A stretch of 32,579 nt of DNA, from contig JAQYWG010000011.1 in NCBI GenBank assembly GCA_030145085.1, positions 1-32,579 of the forward strand, written 5' to 3'. The stretch comes from Thermodesulfobacteriota bacterium. Its GTDB lineage: Bacteria > Desulfobacterota > BSN033 > WVXP01 > G020346125. The notes under the pieces are model-generated. The model was not told where the DNA came from. It searched no databases and was given only the letters and a program-made list of their open reading frames with translations. This document shows, one piece after another, positions 14,576-21,764 of this stretch (positions are counted from its first letter, which is position 1; every line of letters begins with the position of its first letter). Position numbers and translations under genes: made by a program.

Positions 14576-14986
14576 TTACGAGTTCACCTTTCGAACCTTC
14601 AAAGCCAAACCATCGACCCTCGTGACCTCGATGGCATCTCCCTCCTGAATTTCCTCCTCACTTGTTGCCTTCCATATCTCGCCATGGACGAAGACCTCTC
14701 CCAGGCCATAGATGGCCGAGAGGGCCTTTCCCTTCTCTCCTAATAAACCCTCTCTTCCCGTAGTTGGCCTTCTCCGGAGGGCCCTATAAACAACCCAGGC
14801 CAGGAGAAAGGAAAGTATCCCCACCACCGCAATAATTATTGTAAGGAAAGAAGGGGATAAGGCTTCTGGAAAGGTTTCTTTTAGGATGAAAATGACGAAT
14901 AGTTCATCCAAAAGGAATAGCAGACCGAGTCCGCCTATGATTAAAACAATTTTCGTCCACTGCCGTATCAATGAAACTCTTTCCAA
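14576..14986 (-). CDS. NfeD-like membrane protein
   Basis: The 136-residue protein has two hydrophobic segments (about 12-34 and 46-68) followed by a soluble beta-rich domain (about 80-136) with GxxGKALSAI, GEVFVHGEIWKATSEEEIQEGDAIEV and VDGLALKV, the OB-fold pattern of NfeD C-terminal domains. Such short NfeD proteins usually partner with stomatin/flotillin-like proteins and are linked to membrane quality control, but no stomatin gene is in the window. The start is a TTG placed 2 bases after the end of the ADP-ribosylglycohydrolase gene, so translation is probably coupled. Confidence 0.82.
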   Translation of the reverse strand: MERVSLIRQWTKIVLIIGGLGLLFLLDELFVIFILKETFPEALSPSFLTIIIAVVGILSFLLAWVVYRALRRRPTTGREGLLGEKGKALSAIYGLGEVFVHGEIWKATSEEEIQEGDAIEVTRVDGLALKVRKVNS

Positions 14987-14988
14987 CC

Positions 14989-15957
14989 TTACTCTCGTTG
15001 GCCTATATTCCGGACTTTACATTCTGCCAACCTCTCCGCAAGGGAGAGAATGTAGTCCCTTCCTTTTCCCTCATTCTCCAAAGGCATTAACCATTCCCGT
15101 GGGATTTGGGAATAGCCGTAGTAAGCACCGGCTATGGCCCCCGACATCGCGCCTATGGTATCGGTATCGCCCCCGCAATTTACGGCCACAACGACGCTCT
15201 CCTTAAATCCCCTGGTCGACAGGAAGGAGGCTATGGCCGGGGGAACAGCACCGATAGCACTTACATCGCAATAAAAATGCGAGCCTATGGCATTGATAGT
15301 TGTTCGAAGATCCCCACCTTTGATCCCCTTTATCCTTTCCAATTGATGGGCCATCTCCTGGTCGATCTCGACCACACTCTCGATAATGAGATTGGTAAAT
15401 CTCTCGATCTCAATAGACTTTCCTCTCAGTCCCTTTCGAGTGGCAATCCCAATAGCTGTCGCCTGAGCTACAGCCCCGGCTATCCCCTTTGGGTGCTTAT
15501 GGGTAATCAGACTCGACTGAATGGCCGCATCCCTCAGTTTATCAGGATTGTCGTGGAAAAAAAAACCGATGGGAGCAATTCTCATGGCGCTGCCATTACC
15601 CCAGCTATCCGTTCCTACCTGATCCCATGGGATTCCCCTTCGCAACCGATCCATAACTCCGTAGATCCTTCCCCCATACCCCCGGTTAGGGTTAAAGTTA
15701 TGGAGGAATTTCTCGGCAGTCAGACCAGGATCGAACAGGCCATCCTCACACAGACTTTCCATAATCCCCACCATCATCTCCGTATCATCGGTATAGATCC
15801 CCTCGACCATATCTTCGAGAATCCCGAAGGCCCTCCGTATGGCCGAGGCCGGCCACCCTTCTACGGCTCTGCCCATGGCATCTCCTATGAAAGTTCCGAT
15901 GGCTGAGCCTTTAAACCTATCCCTTAGCCCGTCCAAATCCATGCTCTTGCTCTCCAC
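14989..15957 (-). CDS. ADP-ribosylglycohydrolase (ARH/DraG) family protein
   Basis: The 322-residue, all-helical enzyme has the dinuclear magnesium site of the ARH/DraG fold: T56-D57-D58 in IYTDDTEM and D264, D266, T267 in CGGDTDTIGAMSGAIAGAYYG, plus the family segment WGNGSAMRIAPIG (119-131). Members cut ADP-ribose from proteins or related N-/O-glycosidic bonds. DraG proper controls nitrogenase, but no nif gene is here, so the substrate is open. The start is GTG 15957 with AAGGGAG four bases upstream; ATG 15942 is an alternative. It is followed directly by the nfeD-like gene and preceded by the promoter at 16004-16032. Confidence 0.9.
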   Translation of the reverse strand: MESKSMDLDGLRDRFKGSAIGTFIGDAMGRAVEGWPASAIRRAFGILEDMVEGIYTDDTEMMVGIMESLCEDGLFDPGLTAEKFLHNFNPNRGYGGRIYGVMDRLRRGIPWDQVGTDSWGNGSAMRIAPIGFFFHDNPDKLRDAAIQSSLITHKHPKGIAGAVAQATAIGIATRKGLRGKSIEIERFTNLIIESVVEIDQEMAHQLERIKGIKGGDLRTTINAIGSHFYCDVSAIGAVPPAIASFLSTRGFKESVVVAVNCGGDTDTIGAMSGAIAGAYYGYSQIPREWLMPLENEGKGRDYILSLAERLAECKVRNIGQRE

Positions 15958-16003
15958 TATGCTCCCTTATCCGTTACCTCCATGAGTCCTTGGCATCCCT
16001 TGG

Positions 16004-16032
16004 ACTGTAACGAAAACCCCTTTACAAGTCAA
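16004..16032 (-). promoter_or_regulatory. promoter of the ADP-ribosylglycohydrolase-nfeD unit
   Basis: On the minus strand TTGACT (16027-16032), a 17-base spacer and TACAGT (16004-16009), about 45 bases before the GTG start. Confidence 0.45.
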
Positions 16033-16104
16033 CTACGGTACCCAAACTCAGCTGTCGAGGGCTACTCATTTGCCTTTCGGGCGAAAAGCTGCTACCTTGG
16101 TTAG

Positions 16105-17436
16105 GTGGAAGTGGGAACCTTAACCAAGATAAAAATCGATCGTTTGGCCCATCTCGGTCCGGGGGTAGGGCGAGTCGATAACCGCGTCATCTTTATCCCC
16201 TTCACCGCCCCCGGAGATACGGTCATCGCCCGCATTATTCATAAGAAGAAGCAATACCTCCATGGGGAAATCAAGGAGATCGTATCCCAGTCCCCTCTCC
16301 GAAATCCGCCTCCATGCGATATATTCGGGACCTGCGGGGGATGTCATTGGCAGCACCTGGTTTATGCAACTCAGCTGGAATTGAAAGAGAAAACCTTCAC
16401 GGATCTCCTACACCGTATCGGAAAAGTTGAATCTCTAGAACAACTTCCTATTGTCCCCTCCCCTCGGGAATACTCCTATCGGTGCCGCGTACAGCTTCAC
16501 GCGGATTATAGAGGGCCCGAATATGCACTGGGTTTTTTTAAGGAGGCCAGCCACGAAATTATTCAATTCCAGTACTGCCACATTTCAGACCCATTGATCA
16601 ACTCCGTCCTCCAAGAGCTCAGGCCATTTCTGAACCTTTGGGTTCCGAAGCCAACCATAAAGCGGATCCATCTCAATGTCTCCGTGGATGATGAGAAGGT
16701 AATCGCAATCCTCCACGTATCCCCTCATTTCATTCGGGAAGGCAGAGCTATTTTCCGCAATCCTCAAGCCATTCATACACAGCTCATGGGTGTTGTCCTG
16801 ATAGGCGAAAGAAGGGAAAAGAGCCCGGTTGAAATCGGGGAGACAGTGGCCAAATATTCATGGAACTCCCCCAGGGGGATAAAGATCCGATATCGCGTTG
16901 GAGCACTCAGTTTTTCCCAGGTTAATCCCCAACAAAATCACCATCTCATTCATGCTGTCTTGGAAATGGCCGAGATGCGGGGGAACGAGAAGGTGCTTGA
17001 CCTTTACTGTGGGGTAGGCAACTTTACCTTTCCCCTTTCCCTGAAGGCCCAATATGCCGTCGGGATTGACGAAAATCCTTGGGCCATAAAGGATGCCCGA
17101 TATATTCAAAAACTGAATCCCATCAGGGATTTGGAATTTTTGTGTATGAGCGTTGAAAGGGCATTGCATGAGAAGCCCAAAAAAATCCTCAGGCCCGACA
17201 TCGTCGTCATCGATCCCCCAAGAGCTGGTTGTAGACAAATCATTAAGGGAATTGTAGAACTCGGGGCTCCAAAGATAATTTACATCTCATGCGATCCTGG
17301 AACCTTGGCCAGGGATTTAAGGATCTTTCGATTGGGGGGCTATATCCCCGTGAAAACCCAACCCATGGATATGGTTCCCCAAACCTATCACATCGAGAGC
17401 GTAACCCTATTACGCAAGATATCCCCGGGGAGGTAA
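16105..17436 (+). CDS. rlmD: 23S rRNA (uracil-C5)-methyltransferase, RlmD/TrmA family
   Basis: The 443-residue protein transfers methyl from S-adenosylmethionine to C5 of a uridine in RNA. It has an N-terminal TRAM-type domain (about 1-60), a [4Fe-4S] site formed by C71, C77, C80 and C158, the central FSQVNPQQN, the SAM loop LDLYCGVGNF (298-307), DPPRAG (370-375), nucleophile C396 in YISCDPGTLARDL and the C-terminal base in HIESV (E431). The cluster and length match the RlmC/RlmD group better than TrmA; which uridine is modified is not readable, so the symbol is tentative. The start is a GTG with no clear ribosome binding site, hence uncertain by a few codons. The DUF488 gene follows after 4 bases. 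Confidence 0.88.
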   Translation: MEVGTLTKIKIDRLAHLGPGVGRVDNRVIFIPFTAPGDTVIARIIHKKKQYLHGEIKEIVSQSPLRNPPPCDIFGTCGGCHWQHLVYATQLELKEKTFTDLLHRIGKVESLEQLPIVPSPREYSYRCRVQLHADYRGPEYALGFFKEASHEIIQFQYCHISDPLINSVLQELRPFLNLWVPKPTIKRIHLNVSVDDEKVIAILHVSPHFIREGRAIFRNPQAIHTQLMGVVLIGERREKSPVEIGETVAKYSWNSPRGIKIRYRVGALSFSQVNPQQNHHLIHAVLEMAEMRGNEKVLDLYCGVGNFTFPLSLKAQYAVGIDENPWAIKDARYIQKLNPIRDLEFLCMSVERALHEKPKKILRPDIVVIDPPRAGCRQIIKGIVELGAPKIIYISCDPGTLARDLRIFRLGGYIPVKTQPMDMVPQTYHIESVTLLRKISPGR

Positions 17437-17440
17437 ATTG

Positions 17441-17911
17441 GTGATTGAGGAAACACATCTATCGGCCAGAAAAAGGGGCATACCCAAGGGGGATCTCATC
17501 TTCGATATCTCCGGGTTCGGGAAGGGCAAACCAACCATAAGCCCATTGGCTCCAAGCCGCGTGCTGTTGGAGGATTGGAATAACGATCGGATTCGGTGGA
17601 AGGAATACGTCGAGAGGTATTTTCTTCAGCTGTACCACGACCAGAGGGCAGGCAGTCTTTTGGACGAGATCATCTCCCTTTCCATGGAAAGGAACGTCTG
17701 GCTCGTTGGCCTCGAGAAAGACTATCCCTGCCATCGTTTCCTGCTAAAGCAGATCATTGAGAAGGTCCTCTATGAGAAAAAGGTTATTGCCTCCATGAAT
17801 GACTATTCGGAACAGTACCGCACGTTTAAGAACATGACCAAGTCTCAGGCCATCAAGATGAAAAAGGACGGCTCCCCTTCTTTAATTCCCGCCTCTCGCT
17901 TACCTGGGTAA
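17441..17911 (+). CDS. DUF488-family protein
   Basis: The 156-residue protein shows the DUF488 pattern: an N-terminal RKRGIPKGDLIFDISGFGKG, RWKEYVERYFLQL in the middle, and VWLVGLEKDYPCHRFLLKQII, equivalent to the conserved L-C-x-E-x-x-x-x-CHR segment; here the first cysteine is replaced by G. Family function is unknown. A GGGGAGG ribosome binding site overlaps the end of rlmD, giving GTG 17441 at seven bases; TTG 17438 is the other option. The last residues after the fold are Pro/Ser-rich. Confidence 0.75.
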   Translation: MIEETHLSARKRGIPKGDLIFDISGFGKGKPTISPLAPSRVLLEDWNNDRIRWKEYVERYFLQLYHDQRAGSLLDEIISLSMERNVWLVGLEKDYPCHRFLLKQIIEKVLYEKKVIASMNDYSEQYRTFKNMTKSQAIKMKKDGSPSLIPASRLPG

Positions 17912-17926
17912 TACCCTTTTCCCACA

Positions 17927-18784
17927 TCAAACTCTTCTCGTCACTCCCATGCCCAGGAATGTGTTTTTCCCGGTGCCGCAATAATAGGCATAATCGGCTA
18001 GGGTGTTGAACTCCCGGATATGTCTCTCATGGTGTCGTCCCACCAACAGGAAACGACACCACCCCGTAAAGCCATGCTGTTTTCCGTAATCTATCTCATG
18101 GGAGACGGGAGAGATATTGAAGTCCGCCAAGAAAATAGATTGTTCGATTACCTCTGTAAAGTCCGAGGAGAAGGGAACAAAGGAAAACCACCTCCAATGA
18201 TCGAGGTATCCATTGAAAACCAACAGGGGATCGGGCAAGGGGAGGCTTCCACCACTTCGTTCAAAAGCCGTGGCCGTGGCGAACTGGAGGGTTATATTCC
18301 TCATGGAGGGGGAGGCATCATCGTAAAGTTCCTTATAGCTCTTGCGGTTAACCCAAGGATCTGCGCTTTCGTTAATAAAAACCGTTTCCGTTATCCTTAA
18401 AGGGATGTCGTCTATGGAAAGAAATATTCCCTCGCCCGATTCCCGTAAAATCCCCTCCACCCTTTTCCCGACCGCATCCTCCAAGAGGCTGATCCTCAGG
18501 CGACATGGGGTTCCCGCCCTTATTAAGCCTTCATCGCCAAAATCCCTTTCGCGGACCAATTTCTCAATCCCGCGCCTCTCCTTGGCCCTCGCTCCCCTGC
18601 TTACCTTGCCGAAAAGGGGGGAAAGGGTGAAGGGAATTGTCCTGGACCCCGAGATCCTCTGGACCACCTGGCTATCCAAACCAGCCAAAAAGGCCATAAA
18701 CCCATCGTGGAGGCCCTTCCCAATAGAGGCCCTCTTTGATAAATCGGCCTCCGGGTGGCAATACATGACAAAAGAGGAGGGCAT
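17927..18784 (-). CDS. cas6: Cas6-type CRISPR RNA endoribonuclease, without a visible CRISPR locus
   Basis: The 285-residue protein matches the Cas6 RAMP family that cuts pre-crRNA within repeats. The C-terminal half has GFTGWCRFLL (238-247), a segment FNTLADYAYYCGTGKNTFLGMGVTRRV-like in order (259-285) and the family's glycine-rich loop G270, G272, G278, G280 close to the end. Near the N-terminus GKGLHDGF carries H26, a candidate catalytic histidine, with Y8 nearby. TAAGGAG lies about eight bases before the ATG. It follows a TIGR04076 gene by 22 bases. No repeat-spacer array and no other cas gene is present in this window, so it may serve an array elsewhere or have another RNA target. Confidence 0.8.
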   Translation of the reverse strand: MPSSFVMYCHPEADLSKRASIGKGLHDGFMAFLAGLDSQVVQRISGSRTIPFTLSPLFGKVSRGARAKERRGIEKLVRERDFGDEGLIRAGTPCRLRISLLEDAVGKRVEGILRESGEGIFLSIDDIPLRITETVFINESADPWVNRKSYKELYDDASPSMRNITLQFATATAFERSGGSLPLPDPLLVFNGYLDHWRWFSFVPFSSDFTEVIEQSIFLADFNISPVSHEIDYGKQHGFTGWCRFLLVGRHHERHIREFNTLADYAYYCGTGKNTFLGMGVTRRV

Positions 18785-18806
18785 ATGTCTTTCTCCTTAG
18801 GTCATC

Positions 18807-19121
18807 TTACAACCTCTCAATCTTGAAGAACACGGGCCGCGCCCCATCGCTGCAACAGGAGTAAATCAATCCTTCTTTTTTGATCCAAGGGTAGTTTCCT
18901 CCAAATCGCAGCCCCGTCACCGCCGGATAGATGTCGTGCCAGGCCCAGGTGCAAAAGCCGGAGGGCATCGCCCCTGACTCTTCAACAATAAACTCTTGCC
19001 CCACTTCCAGCCGATCGCAATACGGGGACATATCCTCCGCCACTTCCGGGAGGGGTTGGCCGTAAACCTCCTTCGAGCTCAACTTTTTCAACACCGTGAC
19101 CTTCAGCCGCTGTTTTGCCAT
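18807..19121 (-). CDS. TIGR04076-family protein
   Basis: The 104-residue protein shows the family pattern: an N-terminal strand KVTVLKKL, CDRLEVGQEFIVE, MPSGFCTWAWHDIYPAV, LRFGGNYPWI, and the C-terminal YSCCSDGARPVFFKIERL. It has five cysteines, several in conserved places (C53-equivalent FCTWAW, CC near the end), which suggests metal or thiol chemistry, but the function is unknown. It lies 22 bases upstream of cas6 on the same strand. I know of no functional link between the families. Confidence 0.85.
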   Translation of the reverse strand: MAKQRLKVTVLKKLSSKEVYGQPLPEVAEDMSPYCDRLEVGQEFIVEESGAMPSGFCTWAWHDIYPAVTGLRFGGNYPWIKKEGLIYSCCSDGARPVFFKIERL

Positions 19122-19220
19122 TTCTTCCTCCCTTCAAGATTTTTATTGAAGTACATCCTGAATTGGTTCTCATTAACTTTTGCAATCTCGCATACCCTAT
19201 CTTCGTATCGCCCGTTGGGT

Positions 19221-19571
19221 TCACTTGGGTGGTTCTATCTTCACTGGTGGTGAAAATGCGCAGAGTAGCTTCATTTCACCTTTCCTCTCATTGAGTATCC
19301 GGTGATTTGACTCCGCCTCTATGGCGAGGACCGTCCCACGATGGATAGCCTTTGTCTCGGTGTCCGAGTAAGCGAACCCAGTTCCTTGGACCACATAGAT
19401 GGTTTCTTCGCCTTCTTTGTGTACGTGCCAAGGAAGGCTGCTCCCTTCAGGAATCTCAGCCAATCCGAAGGTAATGTGCTTGCTTCCGATACTGTCCGGA
19501 TCGCCCAATACCCTAAAGCTTCTTCCGGGCAATTGAATCATTTTCGTTTCTTTCTCGTCCGTAACCCTCAT
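19221..19571 (-). CDS. cupin-domain protein
   Basis: The 116-residue single-domain cupin has motif 1 as PWHVHKEGEETIYVVQGTG (two His and a Glu as metal ligands) and motif 2 around HRGTVLAIEAESNHRI, where H provides the last ligand. Small cupins of this kind bind a metal and may be isomerases, dioxygenases or binding proteins; the substrate cannot be told. I chose ATG 19571 with AGAGGT four bases upstream; GTG 19577 is possible. It follows the SNase-like remnant by 10 bases. Confidence 0.85.
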   Translation of the reverse strand: MRVTDEKETKMIQLPGRSFRVLGDPDSIGSKHITFGLAEIPEGSSLPWHVHKEGEETIYVVQGTGFAYSDTETKAIHRGTVLAIEAESNHRILNERKGEMKLLCAFSPPVKIEPPK

Positions 19572-19581
19572 GGACACCTCT

Positions 19582-19863
19582 TTATTCCATTTTGGCCTTC
19601 AAGATCTTCCGTGTCTCGATCCCTCCAGGCCTGTCAAGGAAGATATTCTTCCCCGTTCTTTCGACATTTTGATGCAGTTTTTTGGATTCATGGACTTCTG
19701 GTGTATCAATCCCGATAAGTCCCACCCTTTGGCCATTGGCGAGGAAAAACATATCGCCGTCAACAATCTGTGTGACTCGATAGAATCTTCCCTTTGAATG
19801 TGAGGGAACGGATAGGACCAGTGCAATCAAATGGGGTACGAGAATTAGCTTCCAGACTTCCAT
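19582..19863 (-). pseudogene. truncated exported staphylococcal-nuclease-like protein
   Basis: The 93-residue frame begins with a signal peptide (about 1-24) and the first half of an SNase domain: VTQIVDGD (D35, D37 aligning with the two acidic calcium-site residues) and LIGIDTPE (D53, E56). The arginine that should precede the LIGIDTPE strand (Arg35 of staphylococcal nuclease) is Gly48, and the second half of the domain, including the other catalytic arginine (Arg87), is missing: after NVERTGK the sequence leaves the family and stops. GAGGG before ATG 19863 shows it could still be translated. I read it as a degenerate, probably inactive nuclease. Confidence 0.65.
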
Positions 19864-19895
19864 GGGTGCCCTCAGACAGAACTTTTAAAAGAGGG

Positions 19896-20327
19896 CTACT
19901 TGATGACCATTATATAGATGCGTTCAGCCAGATGGAAGACTTTGTGGGAAACGCTCCCAAGAAGAAACCCCTTCATCCCAGTCAACCCCCTACTTCCTAT
20001 GACAATCATATCGACGCCTTCTGCCTTTGCAAATTCGATGATCCTACTCGCAGGCTCTCCTTGAACCATGGCTGACTGAACATCTTTCACACCGCATTTC
20101 TTGGTTTCCCTTTCGGCTTCCTCAATGATTTTCTTACCGTCCTCTTCCAGAACCCTTAGTATCCCTTCCATAGCGGGGAAGGCCCCTTCATGGAATATCG
20201 CAGGGGAGGAAACCACATGAAGGAGATAAATCGGGGCAGCATATTTCAAGGCAATGTCACAGGCAATTTCAATGGCCTTTTTGGCATAGTCAGAGCCATC
20301 TGTTGGAACAAGGATTTTTTTAATCAT
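19896..20327 (-). CDS. universal stress protein, UspA family
   Basis: The 143-residue single-domain Usp begins KKILVPTDGSDYAKKAIE and carries the ATP-binding loop GSRGLTGMKGFLLGSVSHKV (G-x2-G-x9-G-S), so it is of the ATP-binding subtype, a cytoplasmic dimer tied to stress survival. The residues after the loop (FHLAERIYIMVIK) end in place of the usual CPVLVV-type strand, a small divergence. A GGGGGA site lies about ten bases before the ATG. The truncated SNase gene follows after 32 bases. Confidence 0.93.
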   Translation of the reverse strand: MIKKILVPTDGSDYAKKAIEIACDIALKYAAPIYLLHVVSSPAIFHEGAFPAMEGILRVLEEDGKKIIEEAERETKKCGVKDVQSAMVQGEPASRIIEFAKAEGVDMIVIGSRGLTGMKGFLLGSVSHKVFHLAERIYIMVIK

Positions 20328-20430
20328 GAGCTTACATCCCCCTTTCGTGAAATTTCTATTTACCAGTAGTATGAGTCTTCAGAGGCTCATATTCGCCCTC
20401 AGAGAGGAATTCTCTGCCCATCAAAGGATT

Positions 20431-20556
20431 TTACTCCCCGTCAACGATCCGCTTGATCCAGGCGTTTTGGGAATCAGCGGCTTGACAAAAGAGGGGGATA
20501 GACAGCAATAAAAGGACAAATAAGAGTGGGATAATCTTCTGGCCAAGCCGCCTCAT
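20431..20556 (-). pseudogene. broken small exported protein, possible second SNase remnant
   Basis: A 41-codon frame starts at ATG 20556 with MRRLGQK and a strong hydrophobic core, giving a convincing signal peptide ending near FCQAADSQ. It then reads AWIKRIVDGE and stops. IVDGE resembles the start of an SNase domain (IVDGD) as in the 19582-19863 gene. The same frame stays open after this stop to 20356 but without SNase-like sequence. Interpreted as a decayed secreted-nuclease gene; the evidence is short. Confidence 0.35.
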
Positions 20557-20638
20557 GGGCCAATAGTATCAGAGTAAAATAATATTTACAAGAAAGAAAA
20601 AATCAGGGCCAACCGACCTTGATTTAATGTTGGTGGGC

Positions 20639-20755
20639 TGTTGCCCAAATCTCCTGGAGCGAACATTAAAGAATTTTTACTAACCATTCTTAGTGAAGCG
20701 AACTTTAGAGTGGTCAAAAATTCTTTTCAGAGAGCGAAAGGGAGTTTGGGCAACA
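20639..20755. repeat. 117-bp imperfect palindrome, MITE/REP-like
   Basis: Perfect 11-bp ends TGTTGCCCAAA (20639-20649) and TTTGGGCAACA (20745-20755) are extended inward by CTCC/GGAG, by AAAGAATTTTT (20668-20678) with AAAAATTCTTT (20716-20726), and by ACCA/TGGT. The whole folds into one long interrupted hairpin. It has no coding capacity. This looks like a non-autonomous mobile or REP-type element. Confidence 0.75.
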
Positions 20756-20921
20756 AGTCCTTGAAATATGACCCTTTTATCTTCTCTTAATTGTGAATCG
20801 AGTTAGGTATTGTACTTGATGTTGTTGAAAGATGAAGCGAGAGAAGACCGGACCCCTTGCTCCGATCATCCCAAATTTGATGAAGGTTCCGGATTATTTG
20901 GGGAATTCCGTTATCCCTGAG

Positions 20922-21077
20922 CGGTTTGTCTGGTTTGTTTGGTCTACCTGGTTTGTTTGGTCAATCTGGTCTATCTGGTTTAGATCGTTGAAATGGTTTG
21001 GATCGTTTATTGGGTTTATTTGGTTTATCTCGTTTGTCTCGTTTTTCTGGTCTATTCGGTTTACTCGGTTTTTCTGG
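20922..21077. repeat. degenerate 9-bp-period low-complexity tract
   Basis: About 156 bases are built from units such as TGGTTTGTT, TGGTCTACC, TGGTCAATC and TGGTCTATC, with the period drifting toward the right end. Read on the minus strand the units spell Asn-Gln-Thr/Ile-Asp triplet repeats, so the tract is open in that frame, but without start signals or a fold. Confidence 0.8.
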
Positions 21078-21086
21078 ATGGAATAT

Positions 21087-21319
21087 TGATGGTCTCGTAG
21101 AAAGTCATAATTCAGACGGCACAGTAAAAAGATCCAGATGCAAGGCGCGCAAATCCTGAGGAATGAGGCGTACAGAGAAGTACGCTGCAATGACGAAGGA
21201 TGCAGCGCAACGCAGCCCTTCGGCTTTGCTCAGGGCCGTGAGTCCTTCGACCTTGCTCAGGACCGTGAGCTTGTCGAACGGCCTGTCGAATGGCAGATGG
21301 ACTTTTTACGAAGCCGTCA
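21087..21319. repeat. palindromic dispersed element interrupted by a second repeat
   Basis: The left end (21087-21106) and right end (21300-21319) are inverted repeats matching at 16 of 20 positions, with ends of the type TGA...AAAGTC / GACTTTTTACGAAGCCGTCA. The arm holds GCAAGGCGCGCAAATCCTGAGG and ATGACGAAGGATGCAGCGCAACGCAG-like text (21138-21215), which I associate with an abundant deltaproteobacterial intergenic repeat. The right end is only 12 bases before the rplK start codon. Confidence 0.7.
21216..21293. repeat. nested repeat: 27-bp tandem pair plus inverted tail
   Basis: Two similar 27-bp units (21216-21242 and 21243-21269, each of the form CCTTCG...TTGCTCAGG.CCGTGAG) are followed by CTTGTCGAACGG and GTCGAATGG, which pair back to the CCTTCGAC motif. 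CAG occurs on both sides of the block (21213-21215 and 21294-21296), as if it had inserted into the outer element with a 3-bp duplication. Confidence 0.65.
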
Positions 21320-21331
21320 AAGGGTTGGAGG

Positions 21332-21754
21332 ATGGCGAAAAAAGTGATTGGTGTGGTTAAACTGCAGGTTCCGGCAGGGCAGGCAAATCCTTCCCCTCCT
21401 GTTGGTCCCGCCCTGGGACAACACGGGGTTAACATCATGGAATTCTGCAAGGCATTTAACAGCAAAACACAGGGACAAGAAGGGATGGTTATCCCGGTGG
21501 TGATCACCATCTACGCGGATCGGTCCTTCAGTTTCATAACCAAAACCCCACCCGCAGCCATCCTCTTAAAGAGGGCGGCGAAGATCGCTAAGGGATCCGG
21601 CGAGCCCAATAGGGAAAAGGTGGGTGAGGTGACAAAGGATCAAATAAGGGAGATTGCCCAGATTAAGCTTAGGGACTTGAACGCCCTCGATATAGAGGGA
21701 GCAATGAAGATCATTGAGGGGACTGCCAGAAGCATGGGTATAGAGATCATTTAA
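21332..21754 (+). CDS. rplK: 50S ribosomal protein L11
   Basis: The 140-residue protein binds the GTPase-associated region of 23S rRNA. It shows the full L11 layout: [34 protein letters not shown] in the N-terminal domain (linker prolines intact), then [12 protein letters not shown] and the rRNA-binding C-terminal helix segment ending [11 protein letters not shown]. The start is fixed at MAKKVIG (ATG 21332); AAAGGG lies seven bases upstream. It is the first gene of the rplKAJL-rpoBC cluster and its leader is formed by a dispersed repeat. Confidence 0.98.
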   Translation: MAKKVIGVVKLQVPAGQANPSPPVGPALGQHGVNIMEFCKAFNSKTQGQEGMVIPVVITIYADRSFSFITKTPPAAILLKRAAKIAKGSGEPNREKVGEVTKDQIREIAQIKLRDLNALDIEGAMKIIEGTARSMGIEII

Positions 21755-21764
21755 GGGGCTCTTT

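Larger units (their letters stand above)
20328..21331. other. 1-kb non-coding, repeat-dense region upstream of rplK
   Basis: No intact gene is supported here. The interval contains a broken small exported frame (20431-20556), a 117-bp imperfect palindrome (20639-20755), a 9-bp-period T/G-rich tract (20922-21077) and a nested palindromic element (21087-21319). Open frames through the tract and the element are translations of repeats. I see no convincing promoter for the rplK operon, although it must lie here or within the repeats. Confidence 0.7.

Noticed and set aside
15106-15906. 266-codon open frame on the plus strand
   Set aside because: It is antisense to the ADP-ribosylglycohydrolase gene, whose metal-binding motifs are intact; the product is low in structure and unrecognised.
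17900-19200. search for a CRISPR array near cas6
   Set aside because: No direct repeats of 24-40 bases with regular spacers were seen here or elsewhere in the window.
20894-21190. 98-codon minus-strand frame rich in Asn, Gln and Asp
   Set aside because: It is the translation of the 9-bp-period tract and the edge of a palindromic element, without start signals.
21112-21510. 132-codon minus-strand frame before and into rplK
   Set aside because: It reads through the nested repeats and antisense to rplK; the Gln/Gly/Pro/Arg text is typical of translated repeats.
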